Positions 38,707-47,426 of a DNA stretch of 64,000 nt are shown piece after piece (within the stretch, counting starts at the first letter, position 1; every line of letters begins with the position of its first letter). Location of the stretch: contig JAUYMY010000053.1 of NCBI GenBank assembly GCA_030699385.1, positions 1-64,000 on the forward strand. Direction: 5' to 3'. The DNA is from Methylobacter sp. (GTDB taxonomy: Bacteria > Pseudomonadota > Gammaproteobacteria > Methylococcales > Methylomonadaceae). The notes under the pieces are model-generated. The model was not told the DNA's origin, ran no database searches, and was given only the letters and a program-made list of their open reading frames with translations. A program made the position numbers and the translations under genes.

Positions 38707-39525
38707 TTAATCCCGCAACAACTCATTAATGCCGGTTTTGCTACGGGTACGTTCATCAACTTGTTTGATGATCACCGCGCAGTACAGGCTGTATTTGCCA
38801 TCAGCAGAAGGCAGGTTGCCGGATACCACCACGGAACCGGCCGGAATGCGGCCATAGCTGATTTCGCCGGTCATGCGGTTGAAAATTTTGGTGCTTTGGC
38901 CGATGTAAACGCCCATGGAAATGACGCAGCCGTCTTCAACAATGACGCCTTCGACGATTTCGGAACGTGCGCCGATAAAGCAATTGTCGCCGATAATGGT
39001 GGGGTTGGCCTGCAAAGGCTCCAAGACGCCGCCGATGCCGACGCCGCCGGACAAATGCACGTTTTTGCCAATTTGTGCGCAAGAACCGACCGTCACCCAG
39101 GTGTCAACCATGGTGCCGCTGTCCACATAAGCGCCGATATTGACATAAGACGGCATTAAAATGGCACCCGGCGCAATGTAGGAACCGTGACGCGCAACCG
39201 CGTTGGGTACCACGCGCACTCCGGCTTTGGCGAAATCTTCTTCGCTGTAATTCGAGTATTTGCACTCGACTTTATCGTAATAACGGGTGTTGCCGCCATC
39301 CATCAGACGGTTGTCGTTAATGCGGAAAGACAACAGCACGGCTTTTTTCAGCCATTGATGCGTCACCCAATCGCCATCGATTTTTTCAGCGACGCGCAAG
39401 GTGCCGCTATCGAGCTGTTTGAGTACATCAGTGACAGCGCCGCGCACTTCGGCAGTGGCGTTAGCCGGGGTGATGTCGGCACGAATTTCAAAAGCAGCGT
39501 TAATAATTTGTTCTAGTTGTGACAT
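38707..39525 (-). CDS. dapD: Tetrahydrodipicolinate N-succinyltransferase
   Basis: This encodes 272 residues. The left-handed beta-helix hexapeptide repeats are visible from about residue 110 ([39 protein letters not shown]). It succinylates tetrahydrodipicolinate in the lysine/diaminopimelate pathway. The length matches E. coli DapD. It starts eight bases after dapC, in the same operon. Confidence 0.96.
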   Translation of the reverse strand: MSQLEQIINAAFEIRADITPANATAEVRGAVTDVLKQLDSGTLRVAEKIDGDWVTHQWLKKAVLLSFRINDNRLMDGGNTRYYDKVECKYSNYSEEDFAKAGVRVVPNAVARHGSYIAPGAILMPSYVNIGAYVDSGTMVDTWVTVGSCAQIGKNVHLSGGVGIGGVLEPLQANPTIIGDNCFIGARSEIVEGVIVEDGCVISMGVYIGQSTKIFNRMTGEISYGRIPAGSVVVSGNLPSADGKYSLYCAVIIKQVDERTRSKTGINELLRD

Positions 39526-39533
39526 GGTTTTTT

Positions 39534-40883
39534 CTACAAAGAGTTAAGGAAAATTTTAATACGGTTGGCGGCGTCTTTACATTCCTCCAAGGGCGCAACC
39601 AAGGCAATTCTGACATGGTTAAGGCCGGGATTGATGCCGTCAAAATCGCGGGATAGAAAGCTTCCGGGCAGCACGGTGATGTTTTGCTGGGCGAATAATT
39701 GCTTGGCGAATTCGGTATCGGCAATCGGCGTTTTCAACCAGACATAAAAACTCGCCGGCGGCTTGATGACGGTGCAAACGTCGCCCAGAAGTTCGATAAA
39801 GGCGGCGAATTTTTCCCGGTACAAACGCCGGTTTTCAACAACGTGAGCCTCATCCTGCCACGCCTGAATGCTGGCATGTTGCGTCGGCAACGGCATCGCG
39901 CAGCCGTGGTAAGTCCGGTAGTGAAAATAGGCTTTCAGCAGTTCAGAATCGCCTGCGACAAAGCCCGAGCGCAAGCCCGGCGCATTGGAGCGTTTGGACA
40001 AGCTGTGAAAAACCACGCAGCGTTTGAAGGCCGTGTTGCCCCTATTATAAGCGGTTTGCAGCAAGCCCGGCGGCGGGTTATTTTCGTCATCGTAAATTTC
40101 GCTGTAGCACTCGTCGGAAGCAATGACAAAATCGTATTTTTCCGCCATTTTTAACAGCTTTTCGAGGCTGGCTTGATCAATTACCGCGCCGGTCGGGTTG
40201 CCGGGCGAACAGATATAAATCAGCTGGCAGCGTTGCCAGATTTCTTCCGCCACCGCATCAAAATCCGGTAAATAAGCGGATTCTTCCAGCGTGTTCAGAA
40301 AATAAGGTTCAGCCCCCGCCAGTAACGCCGCGCCTTCGTAAATCTGATAAAACGGGTTCGGCATGATCACCACAGGCTTTATCGCCAGGGATGGTGTGTA
40401 TGCCGAAAGCCTGTCGGGAACAGGCTCGGTTATCGCCAGGGATGGTGTGTATGCCGCAGGCCTGTCGGGAACAGGCGCGGTTATCGCCAGGGATGGTGTG
40501 TATGCCGCAGGCCTGTCGGGAACAGGCGCGGTAACAGTCGAATCAATCAAACATTGGGCAAACGAAAACAGCGCTTCACGCGTGCCGTTGACCGGCAAAA
40601 CCTGAGTTTCTGCATCAATAAAATCAGCCGGAATCTGAAAACGTCGGCTAATCCAACCGGTAATCGCCTGTCTAAGTTCCAAAATGCCTTTGGTGGTCGG
40701 ATAGTTAGATAAACCGTGCAAATGGGTTAACAGTGCTTCCTGAATCAAATGCGGCGTGGCATGGGTCGGCTCGCCCATTGACAGAGCGATATGCGCCTTG
40801 TCTTTAGGCGGAACAATGCCGTGTTTAAGTTGCGCCAGTTTCTCGAACGGGTAAGGGTGCAGGTGTTTTAAATTGGGAGTCAT
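39534..40883 (-). CDS. dapC: Succinyldiaminopimelate transaminase with 51-residue repeat insertion
   Basis: This encodes 449 residues of a class I/II PLP aminotransferase; family members are near 400. The PLP lysine is in [18 protein letters not shown] and [12 protein letters not shown]-like [13 protein letters not shown] binds substrate. Residues 118-168 are three tandem 17-residue repeats, each close to [17 protein letters not shown], placed between CLIDST and [20 protein letters not shown], which are adjacent in normal enzymes. Both flanks remain in frame, so an active enzyme with a surface loop is expected. It overlaps the M48 gene stop (TAATG) and precedes dapD. Confidence 0.93.
   Translation of the reverse strand: MTPNLKHLHPYPFEKLAQLKHGIVPPKDKAHIALSMGEPTHATPHLIQEALLTHLHGLSNYPTTKGILELRQAITGWISRRFQIPADFIDAETQVLPVNGTREALFSFAQCLIDSTVTAPVPDRPAAYTPSLAITAPVPDRPAAYTPSLAITEPVPDRLSAYTPSLAIKPVVIMPNPFYQIYEGAALLAGAEPYFLNTLEESAYLPDFDAVAEEIWQRCQLIYICSPGNPTGAVIDQASLEKLLKMAEKYDFVIASDECYSEIYDDENNPPPGLLQTAYNRGNTAFKRCVVFHSLSKRSNAPGLRSGFVAGDSELLKAYFHYRTYHGCAMPLPTQHASIQAWQDEAHVVENRRLYREKFAAFIELLGDVCTVIKPPASFYVWLKTPIADTEFAKQLFAQQNITVLPGSFLSRDFDGINPGLNHVRIALVAPLEECKDAANRIKIFLNSL
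40381..40533. repeat. Three tandem 51-bp palindromic units (family F) inside dapC
   Basis: Units are 40381-40431, 40432-40482 and 40483-40533. Each carries ATCGCCAGGGATGGTGTG, then the small palindrome CCTGTCGGGAACAGG. Units two and three are nearly identical; unit one differs at about three positions. The unit length is a multiple of three and keeps dapC open. Confidence 0.95.
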
Positions 40884-41671
40884 TAATTACAACGCGGTTG
40901 TTTGCCTTGTGCCTGAGCTTGCTGAAATATTCCCATTGCTTTCGGCATCAGTCGTTCCAATTCCTGAATGCGGGTGGCATGGGAGGGATGAGTCGACATA
41001 AATTCCATAGGTTGTTGGCCTTGCGAGGCCTGCGCCATTTTCTGCCACAAACTGATGCTTTGCCGAGGATCAAAACCGGCTTTGGCCATTAAATCCAGAC
41101 CGATGGCGTCGGCTTCGCTCTCATGGGTGCGGCTGTAAGGCATTAAGATGCCGTATTCCGCGCCAATACCGAGCAGGCCTAAAGCGGCTTGGCCCATCGC
41201 AGTTTGCGGTGCGCTGACCGCTTGCACGATGCTCATGCCCGAACTCACCGCCATTTGTTGCGAGGCGCGTTCATTGCTGTGTTTGGCGAGAACGTGGCCG
41301 ATTTCATGGCCGATCACCGAGGCTAATTGATCCTGGTTATTAACCAGCGCCAGCATTCCGGTATGAACGCCGATTTTATTGCCGGGCAGGGCGAAGGCGT
41401 TGGGGGTTTTGTCTTCAAATACCACCACTTCCCAATTGCCGCCGACTATCTGTGTCATAGCCCCGGCAATGCAGCTGGCGGTTCGATTGTACTGATTATT
41501 GCTGCTGACTGGTTTTTGCTGTTTTAAATCGTTAAAAGCCTGCAAGCCCATCTGATCGATTTGCGCATCGGGCATAAAAATAAACTGATTTCTACCTGTA
41601 GGACTGGTGATACAGGCACTGAGTAAGCAGGCAGTCATTAAAGCGGGTAATGTTTTTTTGAACTTTAGCAT
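40883..41671 (-). CDS. M48 family metalloprotease, lipoprotein
   Basis: This encodes 262 residues. The signal peptide ends in the lipobox LLSAC, so the mature protein is lipid-anchored. The zinc site is HEIGHVLAKH, with the third ligand region SRTHESEADAIGLDLM; this is the M48C (BepA/LoiP-like) pattern. These periplasmic proteases take part in outer membrane protein quality control. I chose ATG 41671 to place the lipobox correctly; upstream in-frame starts would bury it. Its stop overlaps the dapC start, so it is coupled to the dap operon. Confidence 0.9.
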   Translation of the reverse strand: MLKFKKTLPALMTACLLSACITSPTGRNQFIFMPDAQIDQMGLQAFNDLKQQKPVSSNNQYNRTASCIAGAMTQIVGGNWEVVVFEDKTPNAFALPGNKIGVHTGMLALVNNQDQLASVIGHEIGHVLAKHSNERASQQMAVSSGMSIVQAVSAPQTAMGQAALGLLGIGAEYGILMPYSRTHESEADAIGLDLMAKAGFDPRQSISLWQKMAQASQGQQPMEFMSTHPSHATRIQELERLMPKAMGIFQQAQAQGKQPRCN

Positions 41672-41754
41672 AACAATGGCCGGTAGTTTCAAGGTAACGG
41701 TCATTTTAACGTAACTTGTTATCTGGAGTTTAAAAATGTAAGTAAGTAAATAAT

Positions 41755-41870
41755 TGTCCACGAAAGGCACGAAAAAACACGAAATTTTCGTGGACTCTAT
41801 TTTTTTACATTCTAAGATCACGGAGAATAAAACTTCGTGTTCTCCGTGTTCTCCGTGGTGATAGTCTTTT
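41755..41870. repeat. Partial heptad repeats upstream of the protease gene
   Basis: TGTCCACGAAAGGCACGAAA folds on ATTTTCGTGGACTC (41757-41801), a family E core without its ends, followed by TCACGGAG and CTCCGTGTTCTCCGTGG units (about 41819-41860), a cousin with another heptad. It lies between the protease and the glucan synthase genes. Confidence 0.7.
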
Positions 41871-41877
41871 TGTCTAT

Positions 41878-44511
41878 TTAGCCTTTACGCTTTTTAGACT
41901 TGTCTTTTGCCGCCGGTACTTCAGCAGCTAGTTCAGGATTATAGGACTTATAATCCGGCGCAATGCTGATTAATGTCGTCAACAACGCCGCCACATAGGG
42001 AACGGCTTGTACCGAAAGAATTGCTATCCATAATCTGCCGCTGAAATTATCGAAATGCTCTATCGATGCCATCATGCCGATTGCCACACTTAGCAAGGTC
42101 AATAACAGCAGTTCCTGGCGGATTGTGAACAATCCGGCCAGCAAGGCACCGTGCTGTTCAAACTTCGGTGTGCGCATAAACGGTTTGCCGGAGGTGAACA
42201 AACCCTGCAAAGTGCCTTTGGCGACGGTATGCGTTAACGACAAGCCTGATAGCGATGCGCCTAATGATTGCCAGACGGAACACGGTACACGCGCCTGATA
42301 CAGCCATAAACCACGCATGATTTTAAAGCTGAATATACCCACGGTCGGCAATAAAAAGGCATTGGCCGGCAATTCGCTGTGAATCGGGTCGTATAAAATC
42401 ACGGCGGTTAAAGCCAAGCTGGTCATGGTAAATAGCAATGCCAGCGCATCGGAAAACCACGGCAGCCAACCGGCAATAAAGTAATATTTTTGCGCGGATG
42501 TCAGCTTGGGTTCTTTCGACGGCAAAAAGCTGCGCCAATGGGCTTTGATGATTTGCATTGCGCCGTAAACCCAGCGATAGCGTTGTGTCATGTAACCAGA
42601 CATGGTGTCGGGCATGACGCCTTTGCCGAACGAATCTTTGACGTAAACCGAATCGTAGCCCGCTTCATACAAGCGCAAACCCAGTTCGCTGTCTTCGCAG
42701 ATACACCACTCCGACCAGTTGCCGACTTCGAGTAATGCCGACTTTCTGATCATGGTCATGGTGCCATGCTGGATAATCGCGTTGTACTCGTTTCGTTGCA
42801 CCATGCCGATATTGAAAAAGCCGGCATATTCCCAGTAACAAAACGATTTAAACGCGCTCTGGTCGCGGTCGCGATAATCTTGCGGTGATTGTATAAAGCC
42901 GACATTTTCATTGTCGAAATAAGGCACCATGCAGTTTAGCCAGTCCGGCGACAGGATGTAATCGCTGTCGATCACCGCGATAATTTCGGCATCGGCTGCG
43001 GTTTGTTCCAGTGCATGGTTAATTGCACCGGCTTTAAAGCCCGGCCAGTTTTCCAGATGGAAAAATCTAAATTTTGGCCCCAGGCGTTCGCAATCGGCTT
43101 TCACCGGTTCCCACACCGCCGGGTCTTTGGTGTTGTTGTCCATCACCAACACTTCCAGATTGGGGTAATCCACCCTGTCTAATGCCTCCAAGGTCATCCG
43201 CACCATATCGGGCGGCTCGTTATGAATCGGCAAATGCAGCGACACCTTGGGATATTTAAACTCAGGCGAGGGTTTTAGCGGCTGAAAAGTCCGGGCCGTG
43301 TTTCGATGCCAAACGACCTCGGCTATTTCCAGCGATTCGATTAACAAGATCACGGCGGCCATGACCTGCATCAGAATCAGGATGCCCCAAAATACCATCG
43401 ATAAGTGGGTTTGGTATTGCTGGGCACCTATCGACACCGACCAGAAGATAGTCGATGCGGCCAAATTGGCAATCAGGCCGAAAAACAGCAGACCCGGCAG
43501 TTTTAAGCTGCTGCGGGTAAACAAAAACAAGCCCATTAACACGACACTGAAAATAGCCGCACCGACAGCCCAATGTTTCCAGTTGGGCATGGTAATGACA
43601 GCACCGTCCATCGGATATTTGGGCTGCCGATCGGCATTAAAAATTCCCCAATAAGCGCCGGCGGAACCTTCCAAAGACATTTTCCAGGGCTGGTCAAACG
43701 CTTCTACGATATAGTAATTGACTTTTTCGGTATCGGCGCGATTAAGAAATTCGCGTAGGAATTTCGCCTGATTCGAGACCGATGCGGTGGCATGTTTAAA
43801 GGGTTGGCCGTCCGAAGGCCAGCCGACTTCGGTAATAACAATAGGCTTGTTAGGGTAGGCTTGTTGCACGGCATGATAACGGTCGAACACATAGTCGACC
43901 GCATCTTCGGCCGCGATGCCTTCCCAGTAAGGCAGAATATGTACGGCGATAAAATCGACTTCGGCAACCAGTTCGGGATGTTTCATCCACTCAGCCCAGG
44001 TTTCTGAGGTACTGACCGGCCGCCAGGTGTTTTTCTTCACTTCCCGGATATATTCAATCAGTTGTTCCGGTGGAATCTCGGCGCGGAGCAGAACTTCGTT
44101 GCCCACCATAATGCGGACAATGTTCGGATTAGGCTGACGGGCAACATTAATTAAGGTTTCGATTTCCTGGCGGTTTTTTTCAAGATTACCGTCAATCCAG
44201 GCACCTACCGTGGTATTCAGATTATGTTTGGCGGCCAATTCGGGAATCTTGTCCAGACCTTTAAGCACGCTGTAAGTACGGACGGCATGTACTTTATTGG
44301 CTAGCAAACTTAAATCATGGTCAATATCTTCGGCGCTGGGATAGGTATTGCTGGTTTGCGTGTCCTGCTTTCTCATGGGGTCGAAAGTGACGCCCATGGT
44401 GGTTTTTGTCCAGGGTTGTAATTGCAAGGGATTGTTAACATAACTCCAAATACTGAAGTTAATGAAGACGATCAGGGCGAGAGCTATGACGGTAACTATC
44501 TTGGTTTTCAT
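41878..44511 (-). CDS. GH17-GT2 fusion, probable beta-glucan synthase
   Basis: This encodes 877 residues. After an N-terminal anchor (about 7-25), residues 35-310 are a GH17 glucanase/transglycosylase domain with the two catalytic glutamates in MVGNEVLLR and VITEVGWPSDG, facing the periplasm. Four hydrophobic segments follow, then a GT2 domain with VIDSDYIL, CEDSELGLRL and QRYRW (DxD, ED and QxxRW motifs), and further membrane segments. It resembles NdvB-type beta-1,3-glucan synthases, where GH17 branches or cyclises the chain made by GT2. The gene stands alone. The product glucan is inferred. Confidence 0.88.
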   Translation of the reverse strand: MKTKIVTVIALALIVFINFSIWSYVNNPLQLQPWTKTTMGVTFDPMRKQDTQTSNTYPSAEDIDHDLSLLANKVHAVRTYSVLKGLDKIPELAAKHNLNTTVGAWIDGNLEKNRQEIETLINVARQPNPNIVRIMVGNEVLLRAEIPPEQLIEYIREVKKNTWRPVSTSETWAEWMKHPELVAEVDFIAVHILPYWEGIAAEDAVDYVFDRYHAVQQAYPNKPIVITEVGWPSDGQPFKHATASVSNQAKFLREFLNRADTEKVNYYIVEAFDQPWKMSLEGSAGAYWGIFNADRQPKYPMDGAVITMPNWKHWAVGAAIFSVVLMGLFLFTRSSLKLPGLLFFGLIANLAASTIFWSVSIGAQQYQTHLSMVFWGILILMQVMAAVILLIESLEIAEVVWHRNTARTFQPLKPSPEFKYPKVSLHLPIHNEPPDMVRMTLEALDRVDYPNLEVLVMDNNTKDPAVWEPVKADCERLGPKFRFFHLENWPGFKAGAINHALEQTAADAEIIAVIDSDYILSPDWLNCMVPYFDNENVGFIQSPQDYRDRDQSAFKSFCYWEYAGFFNIGMVQRNEYNAIIQHGTMTMIRKSALLEVGNWSEWCICEDSELGLRLYEAGYDSVYVKDSFGKGVMPDTMSGYMTQRYRWVYGAMQIIKAHWRSFLPSKEPKLTSAQKYYFIAGWLPWFSDALALLFTMTSLALTAVILYDPIHSELPANAFLLPTVGIFSFKIMRGLWLYQARVPCSVWQSLGASLSGLSLTHTVAKGTLQGLFTSGKPFMRTPKFEQHGALLAGLFTIRQELLLLTLLSVAIGMMASIEHFDNFSGRLWIAILSVQAVPYVAALLTTLISIAPDYKSYNPELAAEVPAAKDKSKKRKG

Positions 44512-44614
44512 TTAGGTGTCTGGTTGTTTTCTGGACTGTGGAAAATATCTGATTGATTGGGGTTTGAAAGATCGTACCGTGATTGCCTGCATTCCTTTAG
44601 ACAATCACGTTACT

Positions 44615-44631
44615 GCCAGGTTAAACCTGGC
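44615..44631. terminator. Small hairpin between lpdA and the glucan synthase
   Basis: GCCAGGT (44615-44621) pairs with ACCTGGC (44625-44631). The T-rich side (TTTTAT) follows on the plus strand, but both flanking genes are on the minus strand, so terminator function for lpdA is doubtful. Confidence 0.3.
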
Positions 44632-44671
44632 TTTTATAAAACAGTTCGGCTGGCGTTCCCACGAAGCCCGG

Positions 44672-46105
44672 TTATTTTTTTATGTAAAGGTCAGTAATGG
44701 TGCCGGTAATCATTTCAGCGGCAAAGCCAAAAGTTTCTGACAAGGTTGGATGGGGGTGGATAGTCAGGCCAATGTCTTCGGCATCGGCACCCATTTCCAG
44801 CGCCAGCACCGCTTCGGCAATCAATTCACCTGCATTGGTGCCGACTATGCCCGCACCCAGTATCCTGCCGGTTTGCTTATCGCAAAGCATTTTGGTCAAG
44901 CCTTCCTTGCGGCCAATACTCAAGGAACGGCCACTGGCTGCCCACGGGAACACCGCTTTATCATATTCAATGCCCTGTTGTTTCGCCTGATTTTCGGTCA
45001 ATCCCATCCAGGCTATTTCAGGGTCGGTATAGGCCACTGAAGGGATGGTTAAAGCATCGAATCCGGCTTTATGACCGGCCGCGACTTCGCCAGCTACTTT
45101 GCCTTCATGTACCGCTTTATGCGCCAGCATCGGATTGCCGACAATGTCGCCAATGGCAAAGATATGCGGCACGTTAGTGCGCTGTTGCTTGTCAACGCTG
45201 ATGAAACCGGCATCATCGACAGTCACGCCAGCCAATTCTGCACCGATCAGCTTGCCGTTGGGCCTACGCCCTACCGCAACCAAGACTGCATCAAACAATT
45301 CTGATTCCGGCGCGCTTTTACCGTCAAAGGCAACTTTCAAACCTTCTTTGTCGGCTTCAATCGAAGTGACCCGAGTGCTTAACCAAATGTTTTTATATTG
45401 CTTTTTAATGCGTCGATACAGCGGCATTACTAAATCATTGTCGCAACCGGGAATGATTTGCTCCATCAGCTCAACCACGCTGATTTCGGAACCGAGCGCA
45501 TGATAAACCGTGGCCATTTCCAGACCGATGATACCGCCGCCGACAATCAGCAGTTTTTTCGGGATTTCGGTTAAGGCCAGCGCATCGGTCGAATCCCATA
45601 AACGCGGGTCGTCATGCGGAAAACTGGGTATTTTGGTCGGTTGCGAACCGGCGGCAATAATCGCCTGGTCAAAGCTGATGGTATTAACCCCGGCTTCTGT
45701 TTGTACTTCTACCGTGTTAGCGCCGGTAAATTTGCCGCTGCCTTGTATCAGCGTTATTTTGCGCTGCTTGACCAAACGGGCAAGGCCGTCATTCAAGCCT
45801 GTGCTAACGCTTTGTTTCCAAGCGCGAATCTTGTCCAAATCAATCTTTGGCTTGCCGAAACTGACGCCGTGTTGCTCGAATTCATCGGCTTCATGAATGA
45901 CTAGCGCGGTGTGCAGCAAGGCTTTGGACGGGATACAGCCGACATTGAGACAGACGCCGCCCAGCACCGGATAACGCTCGACCAATACCACTTGTTTGCC
46001 TAGATCGGCAGCGCGAAATGCCGCCGTGTAACCGCCGGGGCCGCCGCCTAATACCAAAACTTCTGCGTGCGTCGTCGACTCGTTAGTCGCTGTATTGGCG
46101 TCCAT
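44672..46105 (-). CDS. lpdA: Dihydrolipoyl dehydrogenase (E3)
   Basis: This encodes 477 residues. FAD-binding GGGPGGYTAAFRAADLG, the redox disulfide GGVCLNVGCIPSKALL, the NAD-binding IVGGGIIGLEMATVYHALG and the C-terminal HPHPTLSE catalytic His are all present. It reoxidises dihydrolipoamide of the PDH E2. AGGG precedes the ATG. It is the last gene of aceE-aceF-lpdA, 25 bases after aceF. PDH E3 rather than a 2-oxoglutarate dehydrogenase E3 is inferred from position. Confidence 0.96.
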   Translation of the reverse strand: MDANTATNESTTHAEVLVLGGGPGGYTAAFRAADLGKQVVLVERYPVLGGVCLNVGCIPSKALLHTALVIHEADEFEQHGVSFGKPKIDLDKIRAWKQSVSTGLNDGLARLVKQRKITLIQGSGKFTGANTVEVQTEAGVNTISFDQAIIAAGSQPTKIPSFPHDDPRLWDSTDALALTEIPKKLLIVGGGIIGLEMATVYHALGSEISVVELMEQIIPGCDNDLVMPLYRRIKKQYKNIWLSTRVTSIEADKEGLKVAFDGKSAPESELFDAVLVAVGRRPNGKLIGAELAGVTVDDAGFISVDKQQRTNVPHIFAIGDIVGNPMLAHKAVHEGKVAGEVAAGHKAGFDALTIPSVAYTDPEIAWMGLTENQAKQQGIEYDKAVFPWAASGRSLSIGRKEGLTKMLCDKQTGRILGAGIVGTNAGELIAEAVLALEMGADAEDIGLTIHPHPTLSETFGFAAEMITGTITDLYIKK

Positions 46106-46130
46106 AGTATTCCCTTTTGATTAAATAAAA

Positions 46131-47411
46131 TTAAAGTAACAAGCGGCGAATATCGCCCAAATACTGTTTGATTGCAGCCATGAAGCGCGCGCCTTCGACG
46201 CCGTCAATGACACGGTGGTCGTAGGTCAAATCGAGCGGCAACATCAGCCTGGGCAAAAATTCTTTGCCATCCCAAACCGGCTGCATTTTGGCACGGGTAA
46301 CGCCAAGTATCGCTACTTCCGGGGCATTGACAATCGGGGTAAAAGCAGTGCCGCCGATACCGCCAAGGCTGGAAATGGTGATGCAACCGCCCTGCATCTC
46401 GGCGGGCATTAGTTTGCCCAGCCGGGCTTTGCCGCTTTTTTCCGCCAATTCGGCAGTCAATTCGTTGACGCCTTTGCGGTTAACGTCTCTTAATACCGGC
46501 ACGACTAGGCCATTGGGCGTATCGACGGCAATGCCGACATTGACGTATTTTTTCAGTATCAGTTTTTCGCCGTCAGCGGACAGCGAGGCGTTAAATTGCG
46601 GAAATTGCTCCATTGCCGCAACCAAGGCTTTAATGATGAACACCAGGCCGGTGACTTTGACCTCGTCTTTGCCTTTTTCGGCATTCAGCGCCACGCGGAA
46701 CGCTTCCATTTCGGTGATGTCGGCTTCGTCATGGTAAGTGACCATCGGCAGATTCAGCCAGACCCTGCTCAGGTTTTGCCCGGTCAGGCGTTTGATCTTG
46801 CTGAGCTTTTGTTCTTCTGTCTCGCCGAATTGGGAGAAATCGACACTCGGCATCGCCGGAATGCCGCTGCCGCTGGGTGCGGTGCCTTCGGTCATCGCCT
46901 TCTTGACGAAATTTTTCACATCGTCTTTTAAAATGCGCCCTTTGCGGCCGCTGCCGGTGCTTATTTTGTTAATGTCAACGCCCAGTTCGCGGGCAAACAG
47001 CCGGACTGCCGGTGTGGCGTGAGCCGCTTTGCCTGAGGCATTGGCAGGCACAGGTTCGGCTTTCACCTCAACTGCTTTCTCCGGCGCTGCTACAACGGTT
47101 GGTGCTGCCGGTTGCTCGGCTGCCGCAACGCTGGCTTCTTCTGTTTCAGCGACACTTGACGGCGCCGCTTCAGTCGGCAACAACGTCACTATCAGCGTGC
47201 CTTCGGATACTTTATCACCGGCTTTAATAAACAATTCCTGCACAATGCCGGCGGCGCTGGCAGGCAAATCCATGCTGGCCTTGTCAGTTTCAAGTATCGC
47301 CAGCGTTTGTTCCAGTTTTACCGCATCGCCCGGTTTAACCAACACGTCCACGACGTCGATATTTTCGACATTGCCAACGTCAGGAACCTTTATTTCAATT
47401 AGATCAGCCAT
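46131..47411 (-). CDS. aceF: Dihydrolipoamide acetyltransferase (E2)
   Basis: This encodes 426 residues: one lipoyl domain (lipoylated Lys in ETDKASMDLPAS), an Ala/Pro/Glu-rich linker (about 82-130), an E1/E3-binding domain (ATPAVRLFARELGVDINKI) and the catalytic core ending with DHRVIDGVEGARF. E. coli E2 has three lipoyl domains, so this is a short version. It transfers acetyl groups to CoA. AAGGA precedes the ATG; aceE ends 15 bases upstream. Confidence 0.95.
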   Translation of the reverse strand: MADLIEIKVPDVGNVENIDVVDVLVKPGDAVKLEQTLAILETDKASMDLPASAAGIVQELFIKAGDKVSEGTLIVTLLPTEAAPSSVAETEEASVAAAEQPAAPTVVAAPEKAVEVKAEPVPANASGKAAHATPAVRLFARELGVDINKISTGSGRKGRILKDDVKNFVKKAMTEGTAPSGSGIPAMPSVDFSQFGETEEQKLSKIKRLTGQNLSRVWLNLPMVTYHDEADITEMEAFRVALNAEKGKDEVKVTGLVFIIKALVAAMEQFPQFNASLSADGEKLILKKYVNVGIAVDTPNGLVVPVLRDVNRKGVNELTAELAEKSGKARLGKLMPAEMQGGCITISSLGGIGGTAFTPIVNAPEVAILGVTRAKMQPVWDGKEFLPRLMLPLDLTYDHRVIDGVEGARFMAAIKQYLGDIRRLLL

Positions 47412-47426
47412 ATTTGTGTCCTTCCG

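Noticed and set aside
40381-40533. Three tandem repeats as a mini CRISPR array
   Set aside because: The units are directly adjacent with no variable spacers and are in frame within dapC.
44516-44740. Plus-strand ORF between the glucan synthase and lpdA
   Set aside because: No ribosome-binding site, runs into lpdA antisense, and no recognisable family.
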